A DNA stretch of 64,000 nt from Saksenaea vasiformis B4078 (Eukaryota > Mucoromycota > Mucoromycetes > Mucorales > Saksenaeaceae). Below the pieces are notes generated by a model. That model made no database searches. It saw only the letters and a program-made list of their open reading frames with translations, and was not told the origin of the DNA. Position numbers and translations under genes: made by a program. Below are positions 1-11,600 of this stretch, in pieces (position 1 is the stretch's first letter; the number at the start of each line of letters is the position of its first letter). The DNA lies in assembly GCA_000697055.1 (NCBI GenBank), contig JNDT01002030.1, positions 1 to 64,000 on the forward strand. Direction: 5' to 3'.

Positions 1-1403
1 CCCCATCGATACAAACCGATCAATCAAGCAAGTAGTCAAATCCTGTGGCTATTCCTTAATCTCATTAAGAAGTTTTGGTCAAAGGTCAAAGCAGGTATAT
101 ATTACAGTTGTAACAAAAAAAAGATTGCTGTGGATGGATCCGACATTCTGAGACCTTCTTCCAACCTTAGCCGGACAAGCAACGGATCTTGTAGCAGTTT
201 CGCAAATAGAAGTTCAAATAAGGTGTAGACTGCATTTTTTTTTATAAACGCAAAGTCTCCAGCGTCAAGCGCAAATGCATTTTTTATGGACGCAAAGCTT
301 CCATCCTTAAGCACCAATGCGTTTTGGTTATCAGCGTCAAGTAGAATAGAAAGTCCGCGCCAAGAGAAACTTTGCTGGAGCGTCAAATAAGCACTCGGGG
401 AGCGGCAGTGCAATGGAAAAACCCAGTAGTACGACCGCTTATGTCTAGAAGCAAGGGATAGCGTGGTCCGGGACGGTCCTGTAGTCCGTGCCGTGCATAT
501 GGGTAATACAAAGAGAAAGCATTTTCAAATATCATAGGCGTTTCTGCTGATTTTTATGGCTACACCTAATGATGGGAGCGCCACTCGTTGATGTGTTTGA
601 AATTACCAGTTCGCTGTTTCTTTTTTCCGTTATCAATGGATTTCTAGGCTTATCGCACAGAACCATGCCGTACCAGACAGAGAAATAGTAATAATAATTC
701 CATCGCTTGACGGAAAAAGGGAAGATGGATGATTAACGCGTTGGAATAAGCAATATCCTACGATTGGCGGCGATTGCATAGCAATGGCAACTCGCATTCG
801 AAATGAGCCGTATGGATAACATAGTAATTTCTGCTTAAGCACGTGTTTTCTCCTTGCAGTTGTGGAGGTGTATCCTTGCTGACTAGTGCGCACGTTCTTG
901 AATGAAACTTCCCACTGAGAAAGGGATATTTGAGATCTCATTTCAGATATGCTATCATCCGGACAAGAATTAGAAATCCGCTTTTCTTTGTGCACTGTGC
1001 CATCAAACCAATTCTGCAGAGAAGCAAGACGAAATAAGAAGAATTTCTTTGATTGTGGTTGGTGTATCTAACTATGCGTTTAAAGCTGATGAGAGCGGGA
1101 AAGTAAGGACGCTCAAAACAATGAAGAAGCAATGCGTGACATCAAAGCTCGGAACGGGATTTTTGTTTTCTTCGCGTTTCCGCACCCGAACTTGTGCTTT
1201 TCCTTTTTCATATTCGCTATGGCGACGTATACCAATCAATATGATACCATTTCTATACCCATTCCGCATGACACGAACCACCATGCAGGGATAGCATCGG
1301 ACTTGCTTCAACGATTTCGGTCTGGTCAGGATCAGGATATCTTTGGCATTGCAGTTGAACGATGCAACTCGGCGACTCAACTAAGTAGCAAGAAAAAAAA
1401 GGA
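1..1403. other. Left flank without a recognisable gene
   Basis: No reading frame here looks like a known protein. Short open frames exist on both strands (for example minus 633-995 and 102-413) but they lack domain-like composition and conserved motifs, and some overlap one another. The stretch 1049-1403 directly precedes the Lifeguard-like gene and probably holds its promoter and leader. A short imperfect tandem repeat lies at 229-345. Confidence 0.5.
229..345. repeat. Short imperfect tandem repeat, about 45-bp unit
   Basis: The motif tgcRtttttt-n-acgcaaag-n-cc-n-gcgtcaa recurs about two and a half times, with TGCATTTTTT near 230 and 277 and TGCGTTTT near 319. Each copy is followed by a GCAAAG or GCGTCAAG block. 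It shows as a periodic pattern in the minus-strand translation. No function is evident. Confidence 0.45.
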
Positions 1404-2292
1404 ATGTTCGAAAAAGATTCACTCAATGACACCATTCCTAAAAAAAAGTGTTTGTGCGCAAAGTCTATTTGATCACTACGGCCCAGTTCCTTACAGTGTC
1501 ATGCTTGACGACTATTCTGGTGCAAGTTGACTCGTTGTTTGAATGGTTACAAAACAGGTAAGAAACATTACTGTTCAGGGCACATTGAAAACGAATTCCA
1601 TCCTTGTTCTCCCTGCAGCCGTTATGCATGGTGGATTCTGATTTTTCCTGCGCTGGTGTTAGCCATACTTGTGCTTTGGCAACTGTGGTTGCAGTACTTC
1701 CAGCTATCCAAAACCAGTCGGGTTACCATGCTTACCGTTTTCTCGGTCACCGTTTCGTTGATTCTGTCTGACCTCAGTAATTTTTTTTTGGCATCTTAGT
1801 GCAGAGGTAGAACTTACGTATTGTTTCATAGTCTCGAAACTTTTTTATAACGATGGCGTTCTGGTGTTGTTCATGTCTTTGTTCGGTTTATTAGGCTTGC
1901 TGCTCTACACATTGCAAACCCGGTTTCCTTTTGCTGGAACAAAGCCATTGTAAGTCTATTTCATCAACAAAGTGATTATATGCGGAAGCTGAAACATGCG
2001 CTTTAGGCTGTGCAGCGCGGTCGCGGTGTGTCTTAGCTCGACAGGATTGCGTTACGTCTTCGGAATGGACCCTGTCCAAATCCTATGGCCGATGTTCCTG
2101 GCATGCCTTGTTTGTACATATCTTGTCCTGGATCTTTACTATGTGATGGGTGGCGTTATACCTGAAGATTACATCTTGGCCAATCTTTGTCTCTTTGTTG
2201 ACCTGGCCTATCCTGTGCGTTGCCTCCATCACTGTTGCGAATTGTCAGATGGTCTCGACGCGAGCGACATTCTAAGTCCAGAACGCAACTAA
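1404..2292 (+). CDS. Lifeguard / Bax-inhibitor-1 family membrane protein (two homopolymer frameshifts)
   Basis: This is a TMBIM/Lifeguard-type multi-pass membrane protein of about 255 residues. Family members sit in Golgi/ER membranes and affect calcium leak and cell-death resistance. From ATG 1404 the reading is MFEKDSLNDTIPKK, then VFVRKVYLITTAQFLTVS (TM1). TM2 (WWILIFPALVLAILVLW), further TM segments, the family stretch LLLYTLQTRFPFAG and a C-terminal YLVLDLYYVMGG...PEDYILANLCLFVD block follow; the last matches the YDTQ...GG...PEEYIFAALNLYLDI signature. Introns 1558-1618 and 1950-2006 keep phase. Two breaks fall in homopolymers: the A8 run at 1440-1447 needs 9 (or 6) As, and the T9 run at 1791-1799 needs 8 Ts. 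The terminal stop is at 2290-2292. Either these are assembly errors or the gene is a young pseudogene; the otherwise well-kept frame favours sequencing error. Confidence 0.7.
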
Positions 2293-2554
2293 ACAAAAAG
2301 TTTGATTGTCATAGTATTGTACAAAAAATAAAATAAAATTGATAGATTATTTGGTTGTCCCCTGGATATTAGTTGAGCAAATATGGATGGATTTTATGTA
2401 TGTAAAGAAAACAAAGTAATGCAAAGGTCGTCTACAATGTGCGAAAGAAAAGGTAGAGGGACAAATGTGAGCTGGAAAACTATAAATTCAAAGAAGAAAA
2501 AAAACATGTGAAGTGTATCATTGGCGGGAAGAGAAGTTTTGCAGGTAAAATGAC

Positions 2555-4998
2555 TTATTTGAAACGGAGGTAGAAGTTGACGATGAGTGCACCAACCAGC
2601 AAAGCACAAAGGACGGCAGGTCCCCAAAGATCATCGTAGCGGCCGATGACGCGGTTGTTAATCATCCTACAAATAAAAGTTAGCATATTGACTTGTCGAA
2701 GGTAATTCAGATTCCTTACCATGCACGTTTTTCGAATCGATACAAGGCGTAAATAGCCACCACCGCACCGATACCCATGAATACACCACCAGCAATTCGA
2801 GAAACACCTTGACCAAGGTTAAGCAGCGAGAGAGCGACTGTCAACAGAAGAGCACAGAATTGGAGCCATGACAGCAGGGTACGTTCGTTGGAGAAAAACA
2901 CCTTGGGATCGATCTTGACTTTTTTGACCGGAATCATTTTGCCTTTGTTGTTCGGATCCTCGATGTACATAGGCGCCTTTGGTGCCAGAAGGCGCTTCAG
3001 ACCTGATGGCTTTTCTTCTTCTTCTTCCTTCATGTCCAAACGCAGGCTGCCTTTGTCGATCTGAACGGGTTCGCCCAACTCCTGCATTTCCATGTCTTGC
3101 TTGTTTTTCTTGTTTTTCTTCTTTTTCTTTTTTAAGCCCTGTTCCTCCTCGGGCGGGACGTCGGACATGAAAACAGAGGGTGCAGGTGAGGTTGAAGATG
3201 AGCCTGGTTGTTTCCATAGTTCCTGTTGTTGCTGTTGCTTCTTGGGTGTGTGTTCTGGTGATCCAATGAGCGTGTTCCCTGCAGATGAGGAGCGTGGGAC
3301 AGGTTCTTGTTTGTTGAATGGATAGAGTGTGGCAGTGGACGTTAATGGATCGTCAAAGGGGCTTGGACTCATGACCAGTTCTTCCTTGTCGAATGAATTG
3401 CGTTCCAGTGGACCGCGACCTTGATCGGCGTTTGCCTTATCAGCCACGATAGACATCCGACGTTCTTCTTGCTCCATTGCTCGACGGTATTGGCCATCAA
3501 TAAGTGGTTTGAAGGACTTGGAACGAGTGAGACCAAAGTTTGTTGAGCGCGGTTTATGAATATCGATTTCCATTTCGGAAAGCCACCAAGGCAGGAGTGG
3601 CATGCGGTCGCGGTGGAAGTAGCATGCACCGTGCAGATACTTCGAAAATCGTGGGACCTCATGGACCAAATGCGATTCGACCAGTTTCGTCAGCCATTCC
3701 GGAGGTTGTTGACCCAGATGCGTTTGGAGCTTTGTTTCCAGCACGGCGTAGGGGAAACGCAAGATCTCGCCATCATCCAGGTAAGAGAAGGGGTAATCAA
3801 TTCCAACATCAGGGCGACGCCATTCGGATCCAGATCGTCGAGCCACACCATCGAGAGCGTCTTCACGGATGAATGTCAAGTCGGTATCTAGACTTACTCG
3901 AACACGCTGGTCACCAGGGAGCTGGAAAGCAGTACGGTTATAAAAGGCGCGCAAGACCGGTTTCAAATGCTTTTCCTTAAAGGAGGTCTGGATGCCGTTA
4001 GCAATAAAATGGTTGTCCTTGACGATCTTCTCATCCGTTCCCTTGGCACGCAGGCGGTCTGCGTAAGCGTCGGCAGTCAGTTCAGCTGAGACGAACTTGG
4101 GTACCTCAGCAGCATCTAATCGAAAGCGATCCTTGACAGATGCACCATCCAGCCAGGCTGCATGATGCGTCTTGCGTTCGATGAAAATGCTATTGGAGGA
4201 CATAGGGCCGTACCATCGGAAACGAATGGCCTCAGCACCTTCGTCTCGTTGCAGACGACCAGTGTAGAGATCAAAGTCATCGTTATCAAAGTAGACACTA
4301 GAAATGGCTGAATCGGATGCTTCGTAACGCTTGTCTTTGTTGAAGATCAAGACAGGCAAATGCAGCATGATAATCGACTTGACTTCCGTGACGTTGTCGG
4401 GGTGGATCCAGTACTTTGCTGTTGCACGCTCAAAAGCATTCTGATCCCCGCCTGCGGCGGCGTTACCGGTGCGCGGTTTTCCCTGAAGACGGCAGATATC
4501 GTGAAGGGAGGAGATAAACACAATTGCAACATCAAACCTCTGCTTGTCTAGGGGCTTCGCACGTAGATTGGGCACAAATCCTTGCACAAGATTCAATCCA
4601 GTCCATTTATCGTGTTTCTTCAGAATTTTCTGGAATCCAATGTAGTTCCAACGAGTGAACTTCGCCAGATCATTAACATCAAACAGCACTTCTGTTAACG
4701 CTTCATCCATGACATTCCAATTCTGGTCGGACGACCACGAAGGGTTGTTCATAAATGTTTGGATTGTACGTTCGCAGTAGCTGATTCGTGCCTCGACTTC
4801 GTTTAGCTTGGCAGTCACAAAGTCATACACCTTGTCAAGTTCACTTTCCAGTAATTCGATAAAATCATTTTCGTCCTGGTCAGTCCAAGTGTGGTCCAGT
4901 TGTCTCTGTTTCAGTTCACTTTTCAGGACATCGTATTGAATATAAGACAATCGCCAAGGTGGAAAGATTTCTTGTTGTAATTGTTGACCAAATTTCAT
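2555..4998 (-). CDS. VTC-type polyphosphate polymerase subunit (SPX + VTC catalytic + DUF202), copy A
   Basis: Vacuolar transporter chaperone subunit of 796 residues that makes inorganic polyphosphate from ATP and moves it into the vacuole (acidocalcisome). Exons are 2720-4998 and 2555-2666; the intron 2667-2719 is clear (CATG|GTAAGG...TTTGTAG). An N-terminal SPX domain (residues 1-150) keeps the phosphate-sensing signature KILKKHDK. The central tunnel domain (about 200-480) holds the ATP- and polyP-binding residues: RFRWYG, IFIERKTHH, RVRVSLDTDLTFIRED, WRRPDVGID and FPYAVLETKLQT. A charged linker with lysine runs follows. The C-terminal DUF202 part begins FSNERTLLSWLQF and has three TM helices ending GALIVNFYLRFK. 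Because the catalytic residues are present it is closer to Vtc4 than to a degenerate Vtc2/3, but the exact orthologue cannot be fixed by eye. A paralogue lies immediately upstream in the same orientation. Confidence 0.92.
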
Positions 4999-5718
4999 AG
5001 GAGAAGCGAAAGAAGAAGGAGAAGAAGGAAGATAGAGGAAAAAGAAGTAGAGGAAAATATAAGTTACGCCAGCTGGTCTTCTATAAAAAAACGACCGAGT
5101 TGGGATGTATTTTTGGACTCAAAAGGAACACCGCCCTGAGATTGAAAAAATCCCCAAATGTTAAACTCCGGTATCAATCTGTTTCTTGTGTTTGTTGGTC
5201 AGCTAAGAGACTCGGCGGCCCGCTTTTATCCGATAAATGCATGACAAAACATCAATGCCCTTTTACTCTTTTACTCCGCTTGTCAGTCATTTTCTTATGG
5301 GTTGGGGTTACCTGGGTAAACAGGTCTTCCATAGGGAACTTTTTATCCAAAAATGGGTAAAAATCCCCGTTACTGATGCAACTTCCAAGACTTTACTGCG
5401 CACATAAAATTGTCCGACTTTTTCATCTCTAATATTCGCTTGTCTAACCTGAGATTTTCCACGCGTTTTGCTTTCAGCGCTTGTTTGTGTTACTTGACAC
5501 CTTGAATTTTTTTTTTTTTGTGGCGAACAACATGGTTACTTGACTTTCGCGTCACAACGCCAAGCCTCCTTTTCGATGATTGAGGCGCATGGGAGCTCAG
5601 CAGATCAAATTGAGGGTAACACAAATAGAAAAAGAGAAACAACGATGAATTTTTTTTTATATAGTGGGAATGAAAAGGAGAGAGAGTGATAAAGAGGAGA
5701 AAGTATAACATATGAATT
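4999..5718. other. Spacer between the two VTC genes
   Basis: About 720 bp between the start of VTC copy A and the stop of copy B. It must hold the terminator of copy B and the promoter of copy A. AT-rich with T runs (for example 5506-5519). I see no ORF with family resemblance and no CACGTG (Pho4-type) site. Confidence 0.5.
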
Positions 5719-8298
5719 CTAGAGTCCACTATCAAATGTTCGATTATTGACACCCGTTTGATTGTTGATGCCCAGGTAAGTCGTAGATTCAGATGGATGC
5801 TGATAACGAAGAACGAAGTTAAGCTATTAAAAAAATAGAACTTTGAGTAACATTTTCAAAACAAGAACCAAGAATAGATATCGACTTACAATAAGAGCTC
5901 CCACGAGGAGAATGCAAAGTCCAATGGGACCATAAAGATCGTCATAACGTAAATGGGGCGTGGTGGATATCTGATGCGCACGGTATCGATAGCGCCAAAA
6001 GGCGTAAACAGAAAATCCAAAGGCGATACCAAAGAACACACCACCGGAAATTGTACTGACATGATCACCAAAGTTGAGTAGTGTCAACGCTCCTGACAAA
6101 AGAAGTGCTGCAAATTGAAGCCAGTTGATAAATGTACGCTCGTTTGCGAAGAATAGCTTCGGTTCAAGTCGTGATGCAAGTTTGAGTCGTTCCTTTTCTT
6201 CCTTTGTCTTCTTCGGTTTCTTTTCTTTTGGTTCGTCTTCCATATCAATCACCTTGTCACCGTTTTCATCTTCGTCTTTCTTCTTGTCCTTCTTCTTCTT
6301 CTTCTTCTTTTCTCCCGTCTCTTCCGTGTCAGCACTATCTTCACGAGCCATCAATCGATCCTGACCAACTTCCGTTTGAGCATAGGATGATCGTGGCGAT
6401 TGCTGTCTTCCACCGAACAAATGCTCTGTAGAAGATGTGTCGAAGAATTGACCAGTATTTCGCCGGCTATCGGAGACAAAGGCTCGATAACGGACGTTGC
6501 TGTTGTTGTTGTTGCTATTGTGGACATTCCCAAAAGAACGTTGCGATTCCTTATCGAAATCCAATTGAAGAGCATCGCTGCGAGTCCATACCGGATCATC
6601 AAATGGATTACTGCTGTTCACATCGATCACTACGGAATCGCGTTTCGGGCGTTCTTCCAATAACGGACCTTTGGCAACCTGCGGACCAATCGATCGGGTT
6701 GACATAGCTCGCACGGGCTCACCTGTCACACTTTGTTTTCGTTTGATGCTTGCTTGCTTTTCCAATTGAGATTCCAGATAACCCATGCGATAGTGTCCAT
6801 CAATTAATGGTTTCAAGCTCTTGGATCGGGATAATCCCGAGAAATTTCCCGAAGGTTTCTTAGCGTTGCGGATGTCAAGCTCCAATTGCTCCAGCCAATA
6901 CGGTAACAGCGGAAGCTTTGGACCCCAAAAGTGGGCTGCGCCTTGTAAATACTTGGAAAAGCGTGGGACCTCATATACCAATTTGGAATCCAGCAAACGT
7001 GTGAGCCACTCTGGAGGCTTCTGTCCCAGATGTGTCTGTAGCTTGGTTTCCAGAACGGCATAGGGGAACCGGTACACATCTTCCTTTGCCACGTAGTCAA
7101 ACGGACAGTCAATGCCTACATCCGGACGTCTCCAGCTTCCATCATAGCGTCTATCACCGTCCTCACGAATAAACGTCAAATCCGTGTCGAGTGATAGTCG
7201 CAGTCGCTGGTCACCTGGCACTTGGAATGCCGTTCGGTTATAAAAAACACGCATAACAGGAGACAGTTTCTTTTCTTGAATAGACCTTTGGATGCCTGAA
7301 GCAATGAAATGATTTTGTTGCACCGCGACCTCATCCATGTTCTGTTTTCGCATGTCATCCGCACATTGATCGGCCGTGTACTCTGATGCTACAAAGGCAT
7401 CTACCTTGTCATGATCCAGACGGAAACGATCTTTCACGGAAGCACCATCGAGCCAAGAGGCGTGATGAGTCTTGCGTTCAATAAAGATACTGCGCGAGGA
7501 CATGGGTCCATACCAGCGAAAACGAATAGCTTCTGCACCTTCGTCACGTTGTAGTCTGCCAGAATAAAGATCATACAAATCATTGTCAAAATATACACTG
7601 GAAATAGCACTGTCGCTTGCTTCGATAGGTTTGTTTGGGTTGAACACGAGAACAGGCAAATGGAATAACAGAATAGCCTTCAGCTCTGTCACATTGTCTG
7701 GGTGAACCCAGTACTTAGCTGTAGCTCGCTCGAACGCATTCTGATCAGCTCCTGCTGCTGCATTGCCTGTTCTTTCCTTTCCGTGCTGTCGGCAAAGATC
7801 GTGCAGGCTTGAAATTTTGACAAGGGCTACGTCAAACCGCTGACGATCGAGCGGCTTCGAGCGGGAGATGTCAACCAGGAGGTGTTGCGTATCTTGCATC
7901 GTATCCTGATCATGTGTCTGGATCAATTTCTTAAGCGCCAAAAAGTTGTAACGAGTGAATTTGGTAAGATCGTTCAAATCCACCAAAATCTCGGTAAGTG
8001 CATCATCCATTGATTCATAGAGATTTTGAGTTGTTGCCGAAGTTAGGTTAGGTCGCTGCTGCACAAGCACTCGCTCGCAGTAAGCAATGCGTGAGTCGAT
8101 CTCTCGCTGCTTTCGTGTGACAAACAAGTCGATTTTATCGGCTTCAAGGCGGATTGTTGACTCGAAATCCTTCTCATCCTGTTCTGTCCAGCCTTCTGAG
8201 CAACGTTGTTTCATGTTGCGCAGAATGGTATCATAGGCAACGTACTCGAATCGCCATGCTTCGTAGATGTTTTCTCGGAATTCTTGCGAGAAATCCAT
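5719..8298 (-). CDS. VTC-type polyphosphate polymerase subunit (SPX + VTC catalytic + DUF202), copy B
   Basis: Paralogue of the downstream VTC gene, 837 residues, exons 5890-8298 and 5719-5823. The intron 5824-5889 is supported because it replaces a frame running into intron sequence with GALI-LNFVLRY, matching GALIVNFYLRF of copy A. The tunnel-domain residues are kept: AIRFRWYG, IFIERKTHH, RLRLSLDTDLTFIRED, WRRPDVGID, FPYAVLETKLQT. In the SPX domain the lysine cluster KILKKHDK of copy A is replaced by KLIQTHDQ, so inositol-pyrophosphate sensing may be weakened. The linker has a KKKKKKKDKKKDEDEN stretch. DUF202 begins FANERTFINWLQF. A 34-residue tail encoded by the last exon extends beyond the last TM helix, longer than in copy A. 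The two proteins probably belong to one VTC complex. Confidence 0.92.
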
Positions 8299-8643
8299 TA
8301 AGTATAAGAAAAAATAAGAATAATAAAAAAACGCAGGAAAGAGAAAAGAAGGGGAAAAGCTTTAACGATGCCTTATTGAGTGGGAATACATAAAAAAGAA
8401 AGACTTTTTTTTGTTTTTTAGAACAGCGCTGTTTTTTTTTCTTTACCGCTGAAATACGAGAGAAAGCAGGAAATAAAAAAGACTCCCTATTTTTAGCCGT
8501 GGTAGTGGGGGGACGAAGGGGGTTCGAAGCAAAGAAGGAAGACAGGGTGAGACCATTTGGCCTCATGTGCTTTTTTACTACAGCCAAAATAAATCTCCGT
8601 CTAAATAGAGTGAATCCGGCTCTTTTGTATTAGTTTGTCTTAT
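8299..8643. other. Promoter region of VTC copy B / 3' end of the methyltransferase gene
   Basis: 345 bp, AT-rich with poly-A and poly-T runs around 8320-8450. It lies between the ATG of VTC copy B and the stop codon of the large minus-strand fusion gene. No gene recognised. Confidence 0.5.
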
Positions 8644-11600
8644 TTAGGTTTGCATACGTTGGAATACCAAATAAATGGCATGAACAATAGGAAGATGTTC
8701 ATCTACTATATCCACAATCTCTTCTTCTTCTTCCTGTCCTTCTCCTTCTTCTGGAGATACCTTACGTTTTCGGTCTTTTGAGTAACCGTCGGGGACAGCA
8801 ACCACCATTTCTTTGAGTTTCAAAATGCTTGGATCCACAGCCCGTTCAATGTCTTCAAGAACCAGCATTGACATAGGCCAAAGCTTACCACGGTTATCTC
8901 GAACATCTTTGGTTCCGATAATTAACATGCCCAGGGGTGCAAGTTTTTTGGTTGCTTCAACAGCGATCTGAACAACTGTTCTTCGGTAAAGTGGTATTTG
9001 CCGCGAATGAAGTTCCGGATGCCCGATAATCGTCAGCACCAAAGGTGCATGTGTAATAGGAGGCTTATTCATCATAATTTCATGATGGATTAGATCGTCC
9101 GACTCTTCACTTAACTCGGAGATTAGGCCCTAACGGTTCAAGAAACGATCAACGACCTGTGTGCATCACAAAGGGAAAATATATCCCGGCTTTCATTTTT
9201 ACCAATTTTAACAACGTTCGGTTGTTTTCCTCAATTCGCTTCAAACGCTGTTGCTCATACTCCGACAACGGATTCGGATCTTTTTCTTCTATTTCTGCAT
9301 CCTCGCCTTCTACAAAGAGTAACATAAGAAAGGAAACTCCGTTTCCAAAAGTAGCTTACGTCGCATGTCCTGGACATCATTCACTGGGTCAGGTAATTGT
9401 TGCAGATCCTAAGCAAACAAACATATATTTAATTTCCCAAAAGCGAGTGATTTTTCTGTACCTCCGTAGACATAAAATTCAGATGAACTTGCTCCCAATT
9501 ACTTTCATCTTTACCAAATCGTTCAACCATACGAGAAATACAAAGTTGTACAAAGCTGATCTTTTCCGTGGGTTTAAAGATCCAGACAGTACCCATTACC
9601 ACGCTTTTTCGGGCAATGGCTGAGGGTGGAATACCCTTGACAACATGTGTAACACGAACGTTATCATGACATGCGGAGTCTGAAGAACAGGCTAGGTCAG
9701 CCCCGCCTCATGGCTTATCAAATCTTCAATCATTTTTTTTTTACCCGTATCCTCATGTGAAACCATTCGATCAATGCACTCGAGAGGGATTTTTCGGAAA
9801 GTGGCAATGAATTCGTGTGTGAACACCAAAAAGTTGAACTGGACACAAAGATAAGTGCCCAATCCGAAAGCCGAACAATAGCGTTGTCGCTTGATGATCT
9901 GCAGGTACATTAGACTCTAGCGTGGACAACGGACCCTTAAAAAATTTACCAGCTCCTCCAGTTCAAACCCATTGTCAATATACTGCCGGAGCAAGTGGAA
10001 TCCGACAGGGATATAGAAACAATGCTCACGATTGTCTCCAATACCAAGGGTTAATCGTCTACCCATTTTTAGCAACCTAAACAAAACAGAAAACTTTTAA
10101 CGAAAGAAAACAGAAACTTATCCATTTTGGCTACCTCCAACTTTCTCGGACAACCTTGGCATATTCATCTTTGAAATCGACTATGTTTGTAAATCTAAAG
10201 TCATAGAAAACGATCAATCTTATGTTTCCTTACGGTAAATTACCTTGACAAATCGCCCTCCAAATGAGTCGAGTATGCGACACAGTCCTTATAGGGTGGA
10301 TGAGACAAGATATGATGGAAAGATTCATCTCCGAACAACGCGCCGGAAAGTTGGCGCGAATCCGCTTGCGCAACGATCGGTCGATACTCCGCAGAGGTTA
10401 AACCAGGAGGAATCTCGAAACAGCAATTACGCTGAGACAATGCAACCGCAGCCTGGTTTTAACCGTGGTTTAAGATGATTAAGCAGCCTCACCAAATGTA
10501 TATATCCTTACTGGATTAATATCGACTCCACAGCATCTAATACCCAAATCAGTAAACCGAACCTTCATATTTTCTTGTTTCATCATTACCTTCGTTGCAA
10601 AAGAAAACACTCGATAGCGTCAGTGCCTATAAAAAGAAATCGGTCAAGGCTAAATTCTTTTTCCCCTCGGAACTCACCTCTTCCTAGGAAGTTTGAGAGT
10701 ACGCGTTCATCCTTATTTGTATATTTGAGGATCGCCCTAATCGGAGGAATTAAGAATAGGTATTACCAACACATCCCCAATCACTAACCTCCGCACCGTT
10801 TGGGGAAGCCAGGTCCCTTTATGGTTAGGTACAGTGTTAGCGTTACGCTTTGCAAAAAAACAAAGTCTAAACCTACCATGGTAATCTGTTCCAGAATGAG
10901 TAGCCCATCGTGGCGCACGACCGGGAATATCATAATAAGTTGAGTCAAAAATGAGGGAAAACAGTTGGTTCGGCTGTGGCTCATAAGAGGTAAGTCGCGG
11001 TCCTGTAGCTGAGTCACTGAACTTTGTCGCAGACAACGCGTCGCGCGTAAGATATGGTTTATGCGTGTAATCTTCGATCGATGTCACATATTGGTTCGGT
11101 TCCTCTTGGGTGGAAACCAATGGCAAGTCGGTTTTACCATCGTTATCCACCAGTAATGCCAACTCAAAACATTGCTGACACATCAAAACACCACCATCAT
11201 AACCCTTGCGCCAATTCTCTGCATCTTCTGTGCCACAGTAACAACAAGATACGGGCTCTGGACCATCAGTACCACGACGTCGTTTTTTCTTCGGGAACAA
11301 CGACTTCTTCTTCCTTGCATCTAAGTTAATTATAAGCATTTGTCTCATATACGCTTGACGGGTACTTGCTCGCTGCTCTGGATTCTTCTTTGGCTTTGGC
11401 AACTTCTGTCGCTTTCTGTGCTTCCATCTCTTTCAAGATAGCAAATGCTGTTGTTTTGATGTGAGTGCTCATGTCAGATATCGGAGAGACTTACAGGTCT
11501 CTTCGAACTGTTCTTGATCATGTGCATGATCTTGAGGGAATTTCTCAAAGCACTTATGTAATGGTCAGTAAGCATATTATTCAACAGCACTAACCTCTCC

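Noticed and set aside
3540..3891. Plus-strand frames of about 110 codons within VTC copy A
   Set aside because: Antisense to conserved catalytic sequence; no domain of their own.
8231..8587. Minus-strand 118-codon frame upstream of VTC copy B
   Set aside because: It overlaps the VTC start in another frame and has low-complexity F/K-rich composition from A/T runs.
8644..9075. A separate small gene for the methylase-like C-terminal frame
   Set aside because: An in-phase intron (9130-9202, acceptor CGTTAG) joins it to the upstream exon, giving the continuous reading NNRTLLKL-GLISELSEES.
10285..10300. HPPY as an inactivating mutation of the DPPY/SPPY motif
   Set aside because: I recall bacterial DNA methylases of the same overall pattern (PPY...YS...GDLS) that also have His before PPY, so His may be normal for the family. 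Not certain.
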